In this document: positions 36,014-43,718 of the stretch, piece by piece
Numbering within the stretch: position 1 is the first letter of the stretch
Layout: every line of letters starts with the position of its first letter
From: Streptomyces colonosanans
GTDB taxonomy: Bacteria > Actinomycetota > Actinomycetes > Streptomycetales > Streptomycetaceae
Length of the DNA: 64,000 bases
Assembly (NCBI RefSeq): GCF_001866645.1
Contig: NZ_MLYP01000043.1
Span: 1 to 64,000, forward strand
Direction of reading: 5' to 3'
The notes under the pieces: generated by a model
Seen by the model: the letters and a program-made list of their open reading frames with translations, nothing else
Told to the model about the DNA's origin: nothing
Database searches by the model: none
Position numbers and translations under genes: made by a program

Positions 36014-37903
36014 ATGGCAAACCCATTCAAGCTCCACCCGGGGCAAGAGGTAGTCGACGAGCCGCCACCCGGACGCCTCCGCGTCGTGGGCTCCGTGCGA
36101 CTGAGCAAGTACACCGACGCGTCGACGTCGCCCGAAGTGCAGACCGAATTCATCTATGAGGGCGCCCGTGCTATCGGAGGCGAAGTAGTCGGGTGGGCAA
36201 ACGACACGGACATCTCTGCACTGAAAACGACGCCGTGGGAACGCGAGCAACTCCGCTACTGGCTCGACAATCCAGCGGAGTGGGACGCGATGATCTTCCA
36301 AAGAATGGACCGTGCGGTCCGCAGCATGGGCGACATGGCGGACTTAGGGCGCTACGCAAAGAAGCACGGAAAGCGACTGATCTTCGCCAGTGGACCCGGA
36401 GGCGGCCGGCTGGAGCTGGACTTCTCGTCGCCCATGTCAGAGCTGATCATGTTGATTCTGGCGTTCGCCGCCCAGCTCGAAGGCCAGACGATCATGGAGC
36501 GCAACAAAGGCGCCGCCGCGCATCTCCAGTCCCTCGGACGGTGGGCCGGAGGAATCATCCCGTACGGCACCATCCCCGTCCGGAAGACCTTCAGCGACGG
36601 AAACGAAGGGTGGTGGCTCGGGCGCGACGTCGACACGACGTGGCAGCACGTCATGGAGATGGTGGCCTTGGCGATCGAGGGGAAGGGCTACGCAGCCATC
36701 CGTGACCACCTGACTGAGATCAAGGCCATCACGCCGAAGAACCACCGTGCCCGCCTCGCTACGCCGCCTCGCGACCGCGACCCTGAAAGCAAGTGGAACG
36801 ACACCACGATCCGCGACATTCTCCGCTCTCAGTTCCTCCGCGGCTACCAGGTTCGCGAGGACGGAACCGTCGTCCGTGACGCGCAGGGGAGCCCGGTGAA
36901 GGCCGGCGAAGCCCTAGTGGACGACGACACGTGGTACAAGCTGCAAACGGCGCTCGCGGATCTGTCGCGCCCGGATGCTGGTAGGCCGAAGCGTAAGGAC
37001 GGTCACCCGCTCTTGGGGGTTCTCCAGTGCGAGCACTGCGACGTGAACGCGTACCACCATTGGGTGATCAGTCGGAAAAAGCTCCGCCCCTATGGGCGGG
37101 CCATCGTCGACGCCGTGAAGCGCTCCGGGTTGCCCTACGTCCACGACGACGCCGCAGAGAGGCTTACCGTCACAGTCCCCGGGCGTACGGCGGCCGTCGT
37201 CAACGCCACGCGGAAGGTGGCCCGTGCGGAGGCGGAGGTGGCCGTGGCATCCGGCGACGACGTCACGTTCCACTCCGGGAAGTTGCGCGTCGACGAACTG
37301 ACGGCGCTCTGGGAGGCGCTCGGGCTCGGGGATGGCCTGGACGGTGTCACGGGCGCCCGCAAGCGCCATCTCTTCGCCTGCAAGGGTGCCCACCACCCCG
37401 ACGGGGTCCCGAAGCCGAGCATCGACTTCGAGGAGACCCTGAAGTGGGTCGACACAGAGTTCGTGGAGCGTCTCGGCCGCCTCCGGCGTACGGAGGTCGT
37501 CACCACGGCGGGTGTGGACAACCGCCCTGCCATTGCGGAACTGAGTGCCGACATCAAGTCCCTGATGGCCCAACTGCCGAAGCTCCGCGGGGTTGCTGCG
37601 GACGTTGGGGCAAACCAGTTGAACGGACTTTCCGACAAGCTGGCGGAGTTGGAGAAGACGCCGTACATCCCTCCCCAACGTCGCACCGTTGAGCTTGACC
37701 GGACGTGGGGACATGACTGGGCAGAGACCGACTGGGGGCCCGTCCGCCTTCAGATGCTCATGGACGCGGGCGTGAAGATCTACATGCGCAACATGGACCG
37801 CGTGAGGCAGCCGGTAGGGGAGCGGCTCCGGATGGAGATCGGCACGCACGTTGCCCCGGAGGACGACGCGCTTGCCGACGTGGCCTATCAGGAGAGCCTC
37901 TAA
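36014..37903 (+). CDS. int: Large serine recombinase (integrase)
   Basis: The 629-residue protein has the resolvase-type catalytic domain at the N-terminus: VVGSVRLSKYTD places the nucleophile at Ser31, with ISALKTTPWERE, IFQRMDRAVRSMGDMADL and FAAQLEGQTIMERNKGAA (quoted in parts) downstream. A recombinase domain follows. A zinc-ribbon Cys pair is CEHC at 339-342; the expected second pair is only CKGAHH near 456, so a Cys/His ligand set is likely. The C-terminus is helical. The ATG lies 19 bases from the att core inside the attP arm. No Shine-Dalgarno precedes it; TAACTAT at 35998-36004 could be the -10 box of a leaderless transcript. I cannot name the closest phage integrase. Confidence 0.93.
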   Translation: MANPFKLHPGQEVVDEPPPGRLRVVGSVRLSKYTDASTSPEVQTEFIYEGARAIGGEVVGWANDTDISALKTTPWEREQLRYWLDNPAEWDAMIFQRMDRAVRSMGDMADLGRYAKKHGKRLIFASGPGGGRLELDFSSPMSELIMLILAFAAQLEGQTIMERNKGAAAHLQSLGRWAGGIIPYGTIPVRKTFSDGNEGWWLGRDVDTTWQHVMEMVALAIEGKGYAAIRDHLTEIKAITPKNHRARLATPPRDRDPESKWNDTTIRDILRSQFLRGYQVREDGTVVRDAQGSPVKAGEALVDDDTWYKLQTALADLSRPDAGRPKRKDGHPLLGVLQCEHCDVNAYHHWVISRKKLRPYGRAIVDAVKRSGLPYVHDDAAERLTVTVPGRTAAVVNATRKVARAEAEVAVASGDDVTFHSGKLRVDELTALWEALGLGDGLDGVTGARKRHLFACKGAHHPDGVPKPSIDFEETLKWVDTEFVERLGRLRRTEVVTTAGVDNRPAIAELSADIKSLMAQLPKLRGVAADVGANQLNGLSDKLAELEKTPYIPPQRRTVELDRTWGHDWAETDWGPVRLQMLMDAGVKIYMRNMDRVRQPVGERLRMEIGTHVAPEDDALADVAYQESL

Positions 37904-37926
37904 GGTCGCGGCTGGATAGAACTGTT

Positions 37927-37958
37927 GAGAGCCCCGGAGGTCAGCTTCCGGGGCTCTC
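37927..37958. terminator. Bidirectional terminator between integrase and RHH gene
   Basis: Twelve bases at 37927-37938 pair perfectly with 37947-37958 around an 8-base loop. It stands between convergent genes, 24 bases after the integrase stop. Confidence 0.8.
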
Positions 37959-37964
37959 TCGCGT

Positions 37965-38159
37965 CTACGGTGCCTTGCTCCACGGGCCGGCTGGAGGGCG
38001 TTCCGGGAGCTTGGCGCCTGGCCGTCGGCAGTAGTACGCGACGAAGCGTCGGAGGACGTCTGAGCGGTCCGTGTCGTCGGGCACGGCGTCCCCGAACGCC
38101 TGCCACAGCTCCGCGTCGATTCGGAAGCGGCTAACGGGCGTCTTCGGTTGGTTGGGCAT
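37965..38159 (-). CDS. Ribbon-helix-helix-type putative repressor
   Basis: A 64-residue protein: a short N-terminal strand (PVSRFRIDAELWQAF) is followed by two helices (DDTDRSDVLRRFVAYYC) and a Pro-rich tail. This is the size and pattern of an RHH DNA-binding protein. The ATG at 38159 faces a divergent operon across a region with three copies of a GGTGTxGCCACACC palindrome. It is the best candidate for the element's repressor or copy-control switch. DNA binding is inferred. Confidence 0.65.
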   Translation of the reverse strand: MPNQPKTPVSRFRIDAELWQAFGDAVPDDTDRSDVLRRFVAYYCRRPGAKLPERPPAGPWSKAP

Positions 38160-38176
38160 GGCAGAACGGTAGCAGA

Positions 38177-38238
38177 GGTGTAGCCACACCGAAGGGGTTG
38201 CGGAGGTGTGGCCACACCTCCTAAGGTGTAGCCACACC
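38177..38238. promoter_or_regulatory. Three palindromic operator sites (GGTGTxGCCACACC)
   Basis: Sites at 38177-38190, 38205-38218 and 38225-38238. The middle one is a perfect 20 bp palindrome when extended to 38202-38221 (GGAGGTGTGGCCACACCTCC). The outer two carry A instead of G at one central position. Site spacing is 28 and 20 bp start to start. They lie between the RHH gene and the divergent operon beginning at 38318, so they probably control both promoters. Confidence 0.75.
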
Positions 38239-38252
38239 CCGACGCAAGCAAG

Positions 38253-38295
38253 ACGAAGGGCCCGCGAGATCTTGGCGGATGCACGGGCCCTTCGT
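38253..38295 (+). terminator. Stem-loop in the leader of the 38318 operon
   Basis: ACGAAGGGCCCG pairs perfectly with CGGGCCCTTCGT (12 bp) around a 19-base loop. It ends 22 bases before the ATG at 38318, just upstream of the GGAGG. It could act as an attenuator or an mRNA 5' stabiliser. Similar hairpins precede three other genes of the element. Confidence 0.6.
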
Positions 38296-38317
38296 TTCCA
38301 TCGCTGGAGGCTCCAGA

Positions 38318-38788
38318 ATGACACACACCGACTTCACGACCCTCACGCCCGCGCAGCCCAACGACGAGCGTTCCGGCGACACGTCCGGCGTCGTCCTCGT
38401 CGTCGGCGACGCCTCGTCCCCCGTCGCTCGCGAGGATCTCACCGCCTTCGCCAGTGACGTCGCCGACCGTCTCCAGCTCCCCGCGAAAGTGGCTGTCGGC
38501 CGCGACTACGACGTCAAGAACTTCGCCGGAGTGGTGCTCGCGGACACATGGCTCGACAGCGTCTCCTCTGTCGTCCTCGGAATCGAGGCGCAGGAAGCCG
38601 ACATGTGCGTCATCGACGCCGACATGCTGTACGCGTACAGCATCGACACGCGGTGTGGGCATTGTGGGGAGTACGACGACGCGGCGCCGGTCCTCGTCGG
38701 CAACACGTGGACGACATCCGTGTGCGCTCCCTGTGCCGCTGAGGCTGCCCGTGTCGCCGCTACACGCACCGTGGCGGTGGCGGCATGA
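38318..38788 (+). CDS. Element protein with C-terminal Cys-pair motif
   Basis: The 156-residue protein has an alpha/beta N-terminal region (SGVVLVVGDASSPVAREDL) and ends in a zinc-binding pattern: CGHC near residue 117 and CAPC near 139. GGAGG lies 7 nt before the ATG at 38318. It is the first gene after the operators and overlaps the next gene by ATGA. I do not recognise the family; an early regulatory or DNA-modulating phage protein is possible. Confidence 0.7.
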   Translation: MTHTDFTTLTPAQPNDERSGDTSGVVLVVGDASSPVAREDLTAFASDVADRLQLPAKVAVGRDYDVKNFAGVVLADTWLDSVSSVVLGIEAQEADMCVIDADMLYAYSIDTRCGHCGEYDDAAPVLVGNTWTTSVCAPCAAEAARVAATRTVAVAA

Positions 38789-38997
38789 GCAACGAAGCTG
38801 CGGACCTGCGGGCGCTGCTGGAGGCCGTTTTCGAGGCGCTCGACGTCGACGGCGACTGTCGCATCGTGGACCGTGCCCTTTGGGCGCGCATCACGGTACG
38901 CGGAGCGCTCGACGAGGAGCCGGAGTACGTCGGCTGGAACGCGAGGTACCTGCGCCGGAAGATCGCGGAGGAGGCGGAGCGCCAAGGGAAGAAGTGA
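38785..38997 (+). CDS. Small acidic/helical element protein
   Basis: A 70-residue protein (MSNEAADLRALLEAVFEALDV, basic end RRKIAEEAERQGKK; quoted in part). It is translationally coupled to the previous gene by ATGA overlap. The function is unknown. Small early genes near the integrase sometimes encode recombination directionality factors, but nothing in the sequence supports that here. Confidence 0.65.
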   Translation: MSNEAADLRALLEAVFEALDVDGDCRIVDRALWARITVRGALDEEPEYVGWNARYLRRKIAEEAERQGKK

Positions 38998-39131
38998 CCG
39001 AGCGTGACGAGCGGCGGGCCAACGGGGCAACCTGGCGGCCCGCCTCGTCGCGTCCGGCGCCTCGTCCCCGTGGCAGATTCGACCCTCCGGCGCCTCGTCG
39101 AGGTGGCCTGATCCCGTTATCCGTGGCGTGA
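38994..39131 (+). CDS. Possible 45-aa basic protein
   Basis: A GTG at 38994 overlaps the previous stop (GTGA) and opens 45 codons of Arg/Pro-rich sequence. Overlap coupling favours translation, but the composition is that of many shadow frames. Low confidence. Confidence 0.3.
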   Translation: MTERDERRANGATWRPASSRPAPRPRGRFDPPAPRRGGLIPLSVA

Positions 39132-39602
39132 ATCCTTTATGTCCGATTCCAGGTTTGATCGAGTGTCAAATTGGACCCTCCCCATGACCTGGGGTTTTGG
39201 CCAGAAGGGTCAAGCTGACCCCCTATCCCAATCTCTCTCTAGACGCGTTAGAAGGAGAAGGAAAGTTGCAGTTAGTCTGACACTTCGACCACAGCCTCTT
39301 CGGCGACGTCGGCGCACCCCTGACGGAGGGCGTGGGAGGCGACGTAGACGGACGACGCCACGAGAGGCCCTCAGGCGGCCGTCTGGCGCCTTTAAAGGTC
39401 GCCCCGGTCTCTGAGTCCACCGAACACGCGAAAGGGTCGCAGCGGCCCGTCTGTGGCTTCGAGACGCTCTGCCCCGCCCGTCGCTACGCAGCGTGATGGT
39501 TACCGGCCTGCGACGTCGGACCAAACATCTGCCTCCGATTCCCCCATAACCCCTGTGTAAGCCGACGCATCCGCGCGGCTTGCCGGCGAATGGGGAACAA
39601 GG
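39132..39602. other. Non-coding or undecided stretch in the element
   Basis: About 470 bases without a supportable gene. A 91-codon frame from 39139 has no ribosome binding site or recognisable product. The stretch contains a GGGTCA-AGC-TGACCC hairpin at 39207-39221, a CCTTTAAAGG palindrome near 39389 and several AT-richer patches. It may hold promoters for the 39603 gene. Confidence 0.35.
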
Positions 39603-40196
39603 ATGACTGACGAATTCAGCGGACCTGCGCGACGTCCCACGAGGCGGGGGTGCGAAGCTCTGGAAGAAGAGCACTTCGTACGGGAGTTGGAGGAGAGCGG
39701 GGCGTACGTCTCGCCCGGCCGCATGCCGTGGAAAGGGCTCTCCGGCCGTGACCCGCTCGAAGACCTGACCGATGAGGAGCGCGGGGAGCGGGCGTGGGAA
39801 GACTGGAGTGACGCCATGTACGACGACGATGACCCCGACCGCCCGCAGCGTCGTCGGCCGACGGGACGGGAAATCGACGTCGTACCCCCCGTCGTCCATG
39901 AGGTAGCCGTGACCGTCGATCCCGAGATAGCTGCGGCGTTCGCCGCGCGACAGGCCGAGGCGACGGAGGGGCGGACGTGGGACGTCGACGGAGGACGGGT
40001 GACCGTCGTCGGCGACGTCAAGACGTGGTCCGGCCCGTGCATCGAGTGCGGACAGGCGTTCACGCAGCGCCGGTTCACCTCGCAGCGCCGGAAGTGGCGA
40101 CGGCTTTGCGGCGAAGCGTGCTCCGCGGAGCGACGCCGGGCGGCCAACCGGGAACGGATGCGTGCAGCACGAGCGGCTGAGGGCGACGCCGCCTGA
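39603..40196 (+). CDS. Element protein with C-terminal zinc finger
   Basis: The 197-residue protein is acidic in the middle (DDDDPDRPQRRRPTGRE) and ends with a Cys pattern CIECGQAF...LCGEACS followed by a strongly basic helix (AERRRAANRERMRAARA). This looks like a zinc-stabilised DNA-binding module, as in small phage HNH-neighbour proteins. No nuclease residues are obvious. A hairpin at 40223-40261 follows. Confidence 0.65.
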   Translation: MTDEFSGPARRPTRRGCEALEEEHFVRELEESGAYVSPGRMPWKGLSGRDPLEDLTDEERGERAWEDWSDAMYDDDDPDRPQRRRPTGREIDVVPPVVHEVAVTVDPEIAAAFAARQAEATEGRTWDVDGGRVTVVGDVKTWSGPCIECGQAFTQRRFTSQRRKWRRLCGEACSAERRRAANRERMRAARAAEGDAA

Positions 40197-40222
40197 CGCT
40201 GTGCGCACGTACAGGTAGTTAT

Positions 40223-40261
40223 GGAGGGGGGCGTAATTCACGCGACGAGGCGCCCCCCTCC
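40223..40261 (+). terminator. Stem-loop after the 39603 gene
   Basis: An 11 bp stem: GGAGGGGGGCG at 40223-40233 with CGCCCCCCTCC at 40251-40261. It lies 27 bases past the stop codon. The following 240 bases (40262-40503) hold no supportable gene. Confidence 0.65.
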
Positions 40262-40503
40262 TCGCCGCATCCGGGAGTCTCCGGCCGCCATAATGCCTGC
40301 CGTTGAAGACCCTCGCGACGCGTGACGTCGCTCTCTCCTCCGACGTCACGCCGTAGGGCTCCCGCCTGTGTCCCGCAGGGAGCGCGTCGAGCACTGGCCT
40401 CCCCTCTGTGGGCCGTGTCGCTCCGCGCCGCCACTCCACGGGCGGGAGCCCCATCCTTTTGCCATTGATTCGAACGATATGACCGAAGAACGGACGGAGA
40501 ACC

Positions 40504-40788
40504 ATGCGCGCGCTCGACGTGCCCAGCCGTGGATCACGGCCGTGCCTCACATGTGGCGAAGTCTTTCCGCACACATTGGACTTCTTCCCAGCCGATCCGA
40601 TGGGGCGAGGCGGTACACGTCCTCACTGCACCGGGTGCTGGAACCGGAAGCGCCGTGAGGAGTACGCCCGGAACCCCGAACCAACACGCCAACGTATGCG
40701 CGAGCGCTACGCCGCGCGTGCGGCTCACTTCAAGGCCCTTGCCCACTCCGGGCAGGGGCCTTCTTCATGCCCAGACACGGAGGAATGA
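40504..40788 (+). CDS. Small Cys-rich phage-type protein
   Basis: A 94-residue protein with CLTCGEVFPHTLDFFP and CTGCWNRKRREEYARN, i.e. two Cys pairs 20-25 residues apart followed by a basic helix. This pattern is common in small phage proteins related to HNH or recombination-endonuclease folds, but the His-Asn-His residues are not complete, so I leave it unassigned. GGAG lies 7 nt before the ATG. Confidence 0.65.
   Translation: MRALDVPSRGSRPCLTCGEVFPHTLDFFPADPMGRGGTRPHCTGCWNRKRREEYARNPEPTRQRMRERYAARAAHFKALAHSGQGPSSCPDTEE
40732..40762 (+). terminator. Stem-loop ahead of the 40791 gene
   Basis: AAGGCCC at 40732 pairs with GGGCCTT ending at 40762, with an inner TGCCC/GGGCA stem. It lies inside the 3' end of the 40504 frame and 28 bases before the ATG at 40791. 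Confidence 0.5.
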
Positions 40789-40790
40789 TC

Positions 40791-41657
40791 ATGCGAGACA
40801 CCGATAACCCCGAACTCACCGCAGCTTGGGCGACGGTCCCTGAAGTAGCGACGGCACAGGAGCGCCACGAGGCGGCCGTCAAGCTGCGCCGTGACTTCCC
40901 CCGTGGGCAGACGCCTGCGGAGGCTCTGGCGGCCGTCCAGGACGACGCCATAGCGACGTTCACGGCCGCGGGTAAGTGGCCCACGGACTACGCCAAGAGG
41001 GCCGCCAAGGCACACGCTGACGCCGTCGCATGGGAGGCGGAGGCGCTCGCTCTGCGTCGCCTGGAAGACCTCACGAAGGCCACAGCCGAAGACCTGCGCG
41101 ACGCCCTGTCGGCCGACGTACTGACGCACCTTGGTGGTCGGCTGACGGAGACCCTGGAGGCCGCAAAGGACGCCGGGGAGATCCTGGGCGACGTCACGAG
41201 CGCCGAACAGGCCATCGAGGCGGGTGTGGATGTCCTGGATGCCTGGAGGCGCCTTACGGGGCTTCTGGGGGACTTCCGCAACGTTCGCGAGGCGCAGTGG
41301 AGCGTGCTCCGTTCCGTCGCGGGAGAAGACGAGCGGGCGCGTATGCGGCTGTGGATCCGCGACGGCCACGGCGAGATTCAGGGTGTGCGCCTGGACCACG
41401 TTCCGCCGCACATCGTGGACGTGATGCGGTCTCAGACGTACTCCATCGAATACCTCGTGTGGCTCGCCCGGAGCGGCGCCGGGTACGTCCCGACGTCCTT
41501 CGAAGACCTGGAGGCGGCCGTCGTGGACTCGACGGGCTCCGTCGTCTACGACGACGCCGGACCGCTCGTCGACTACTCCCCGCGGGAGACGACGATCCCT
41601 GAGCCGCCCGCCCCGAAGCCGACGGGTGCCGAACGTACGCCCGTCCTTTCCTACTGA
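40791..41657 (+). CDS. Hypothetical element protein, helical
   Basis: The 288-residue protein is mostly helical and charged (residues 1-200), with a Pro-rich C-terminus (PEPPAPKPTGAERTP). CGGAGGA lies 6 nt before the ATG at 40791; an ATG at 40785 is a weaker alternative. No family recognised. By position near a terminase-like gene it may belong to a former head or packaging module; this is speculative. Confidence 0.65.
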   Translation: MRDTDNPELTAAWATVPEVATAQERHEAAVKLRRDFPRGQTPAEALAAVQDDAIATFTAAGKWPTDYAKRAAKAHADAVAWEAEALALRRLEDLTKATAEDLRDALSADVLTHLGGRLTETLEAAKDAGEILGDVTSAEQAIEAGVDVLDAWRRLTGLLGDFRNVREAQWSVLRSVAGEDERARMRLWIRDGHGEIQGVRLDHVPPHIVDVMRSQTYSIEYLVWLARSGAGYVPTSFEDLEAAVVDSTGSVVYDDAGPLVDYSPRETTIPEPPAPKPTGAERTPVLSY

Positions 41658-41670
41658 ACCCGGAGCAGCA

Positions 41671-42006
41671 ATGAACGAACCGACCCCCGAACAGCTCGCG
41701 GCCGGCGAGCCGAAGGGCCTGACGCCGGAGATGTGCGCGCGGCTGCGCGGCGAGACGCGCGAGGAACTCAGCGTGGACGCTGACGCCTTCCTTACCGAGT
41801 TCACCCCGCCGGCGCCCGTTTCCCGATCGGGTGGCGCCCGCGGAGTCGACGTGTCGAGTAACGGCGCACGGACCTCCACCGGAGGCGCCGCGCGATACCG
41901 CGAGCGTCACGGCCTGGACGACGACGGGCGACGCCCCGAGCGACGTCAGACGGCCAGTGACGCCCGCAACCCGTTTCAGGAGCGCGGTTACGAAATGGAG
42001 CGCTAG
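41671..42006 (+). CDS. Hypothetical element protein
   Basis: The 111-residue protein is hydrophilic (MNEPTPEQLAAGEPKG start, Arg-rich end). The ATG at 41671 has CGGAG upstream and lies 13 bases after the previous stop, so the genes are likely cotranscribed. No family recognised. Its 3' end overlaps a small antisense frame. Confidence 0.6.
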   Translation: MNEPTPEQLAAGEPKGLTPEMCARLRGETREELSVDADAFLTEFTPPAPVSRSGGARGVDVSSNGARTSTGGAARYRERHGLDDDGRRPERRQTASDARNPFQERGYEMER

Positions 42007-42131
42007 GCGCTCCGGCGCCTAGCCCACCACAGACGTACGCGACGCCAAACGGCATCGGTTAGGTGCGTAGCGAGAACGGTCACGACGACCGTAGTAAGCG
42101 TGTCAAGAGCGCTGATGATGAGCGATCCCAC
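42003..42131 (-). CDS. Possible 42-aa membrane protein
   Basis: A GTG at 42131 with GAAGGA 6 nt upstream opens 42 codons: a hydrophobic helix (LIISALDTLTTVVVTVLATHL) then an Arg/Trp-rich tail (WRRVRLWWARRR). Charge puts the tail inside. It is convergent with the 41671 gene and overlaps its stop. It could be a tiny holin-like or regulatory membrane protein. The evidence is the ribosome site and composition only. Confidence 0.4.
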   Translation of the reverse strand: MGSLIISALDTLTTVVVTVLATHLTDAVWRRVRLWWARRRSA

Positions 42132-42326
42132 CGAAGATCCTTCGCGGAATGCGGTGGGACGAGACGCGCGTGAACTCACCGCGGATGAGTGCGGTTGCGG
42201 CTCGCGGCCTGCGAGCGTCCACGTGGGTCGCGGCGTGGTCCGGCGCGGGCGGGTGGCGAACTCCCGCCCCGCTAATCCGTCGGCGCACCAACGGCCTTTA
42301 AAACATACCCCATTACTGGAGGAAGC
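42132..42326. other. Promoter-like region between divergent small genes
   Basis: About 195 bases without a supportable gene. The sequence becomes AT-rich just before 42327 (CCTTTAAAACATACCCCATTA), which suits a promoter or ribosome landing site for the terminase-like operon. Confidence 0.35.
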
Positions 42327-42377
42327 ATGGTGCCTGTCAAGTCGAAGGGTCACCTTAACGGAATCGGGCAGGGCTGA
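42327..42377 (+). CDS. 16-codon leader frame upstream of the terminase-like gene
   Basis: A consensus GGAGGAAGC precedes an ATG that opens MVPVKSKGHLNGIGQG and stops in TGATG, the ATG being the start of the next gene. The best ribosome binding site of the operon serves this mini-frame rather than the downstream gene. It is likely a coupling leader, or the 5' stub of a deleted gene. Confidence 0.5.
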   Translation: MVPVKSKGHLNGIGQG

Positions 42378-42772
42378 TGCCGCATCGCGGAAGACCAGGA
42401 CCACGGCCACAGCCGAACGCCCCTCGTTCCCGTCACAAGGTCGACGAGCGCCCTATTCGCTATCTGCCGCCCGATGGTTGCCAGGACGAGCCGCCCCCGC
42501 TTCCTCCGGGACGTGACTGGTCCCCCGCTGAAGAGCAGCACTGGCGGGAACTCTGGGGTTCACCCCACGGGTCCGTCTGGGACGACAGCGTGTTCCCCGC
42601 CGTTGCGGCACTCGTCGTTGCGACGTCGACGATCCTGCGCGGAGGACGCGTGAGCGCCCAACTAATCGGCGAACAGCGGGCGTTGATGAACGACCTGGGC
42701 CTTACGCCAGCGGCAATGGAACGGATGCGCTGGCTGATCGGTGACCCGCCCGACGCCGTGAGGCCGGACTGA
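42377..42772 (+). CDS. Phage terminase small subunit-like protein
   Basis: The 131-residue protein has a basic N-terminus (MPHRGRPGPRPQPNAPRSRH), a Pro-rich WSPAEEQHWRELWGSPHG segment, a helix with VAALVVATSTILRGG, and DLGLTPAAMERMRWLIG at the end. The layout and the final LGLTP-AMxRLRW pattern resemble small terminases of Streptomyces phages. No large subunit follows. Translation is probably coupled to the leader frame and, by TGATG, to the next gene. Confidence 0.6.
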   Translation: MPHRGRPGPRPQPNAPRSRHKVDERPIRYLPPDGCQDEPPPLPPGRDWSPAEEQHWRELWGSPHGSVWDDSVFPAVAALVVATSTILRGGRVSAQLIGEQRALMNDLGLTPAAMERMRWLIGDPPDAVRPD

Positions 42773-43110
42773 TGGGCCGACGTCAGCAGCGCGCACAGCG
42801 CATGCGCGACGAGGCGCGCGGCGTGGACACGCGGACTGGTGAGATCCCGGAGTTCGCGTGTCCGCCTCGCCTCCTCGCGCCTGCCGTGGTTGAGGAGTGG
42901 TTGACCACGGCGGAGCTGGAGGCACTGAGCGAGGCAGACGCGATGATCCGTGCTTCTGTGCGTTGGCGATGTGCTCGCGATGAATACGCGTTGTCGCTCG
43001 ACGACAGCACGCACCACCTGCGCGCCCGCGTCGCTCAGCTCTGCGGCCCCGTGAGCCGGCCTGTGTGGCGCGACGAGTTGGGCGCGCCGTGGCACGTCCG
43101 ACGGCAGTAG
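42772..43110 (+). CDS. Hypothetical element protein
   Basis: The 112-residue basic/helical protein (MGRRQQRAQRMRDEARG start) overlaps the stop of the terminase-like gene by TGATG. No family recognised. Position suggests a packaging-module relative, but that is inference. Confidence 0.6.
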   Translation: MGRRQQRAQRMRDEARGVDTRTGEIPEFACPPRLLAPAVVEEWLTTAELEALSEADAMIRASVRWRCARDEYALSLDDSTHHLRARVAQLCGPVSRPVWRDELGAPWHVRRQ

Positions 43111-43430
43111 CAGCCTCAGAAATACGGACATACCCAGGCATATAACCCCCTCCTCGGTCCCTCGCTCACCGTAAGCGTGCTGGGCCTCGCCCCGCATCTG
43201 CGACGCGGATAGGTCGCGAAGCGCCCTCGGAACGCCCTTCAGACGCCTTCTGACGCCCCCCGCCAGGGTCCTCCCGCGTCGCGGACGAGGCGGATCGTGT
43301 CCGACGGACGAAGATGCGGCACGCGAGAGACCAACTTTCGACCACTGAAAACCGCAGGTCAGAGCCCTAAAAAGCGTTACACCGGCCCCGGGGAATCTCC
43401 CCGGGGCTTTCGTGTTCCCTGGAGCGCAAT
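43111..43430. other. Intergenic region before the tail genes
   Basis: About 320 bases with no supportable gene, ending in a strong hairpin (43385-43407). In an intact phage the large terminase, portal, capsid and tail-tube genes would lie between a small terminase and a tape measure gene. Here this short gap and one small gene are all that is left. Confidence 0.5.
43385..43410 (+). terminator. Stem-loop ahead of the tail genes
   Basis: GCCCCGGGG and CCCCGGGGC form a perfect 9 bp stem around AATCT, followed by TTTCGT. It ends 23 bases before the ATG at 43431. Confidence 0.7.
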
Positions 43431-43718
43431 ATGACGATTGACCAAACGAACTGCCTCCGTCCCGGATGCCGGTTCGCGCCTCTGCCGGCGCTGACAGAAT
43501 CCGGAGGACTCGAACTATCTGAGTTCTGTAGTAATGCCTGCGCCGCGTGGCATGCAAATGCCGTGGAAACGGCCAGACTCGACGACTCCCCCGACGTTCA
43601 ACGGCACTCGCAACGGCTTTACCACGTCGGCGAACTTCTCAACCTCCGCGATCACCCGAACGACATGACGTTTTTCACCACCCCAACGGGCGTTGACGCA
43701 GAGAACGGGGGCGTTTGA
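43431..43718 (+). CDS. Small Cys-containing protein before the tape measure gene
   Basis: A 95-residue protein with CLRPGCRF and FCSNACAAWH in the first 40 residues, a possible zinc knuckle. The stop overlaps the tape measure ATG (TGATG), so the two are coupled. In siphophages the gene before the tape measure is often a tail assembly chaperone, but the Cys pattern is not typical of one. Confidence 0.65.
   Translation: MTIDQTNCLRPGCRFAPLPALTESGGLELSEFCSNACAAWHANAVETARLDDSPDVQRHSQRLYHVGELLNLRDHPNDMTFFTTPTGVDAENGGV

Noticed and set aside
38785..38997. 70-aa protein as the recombination directionality factor
   Set aside because: Position near int is suggestive, but RDFs of serine integrases share no readable signature and nothing in the protein supports it.
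39139..39414. 91-codon frame between the early and middle genes of the element
   Set aside because: No ribosome binding site, Arg-rich shadow composition, no homology recognised.
40504..40788. HNH endonuclease
   Set aside because: Cys pairs fit, but the HNH catalytic His/Asn residues are not complete.
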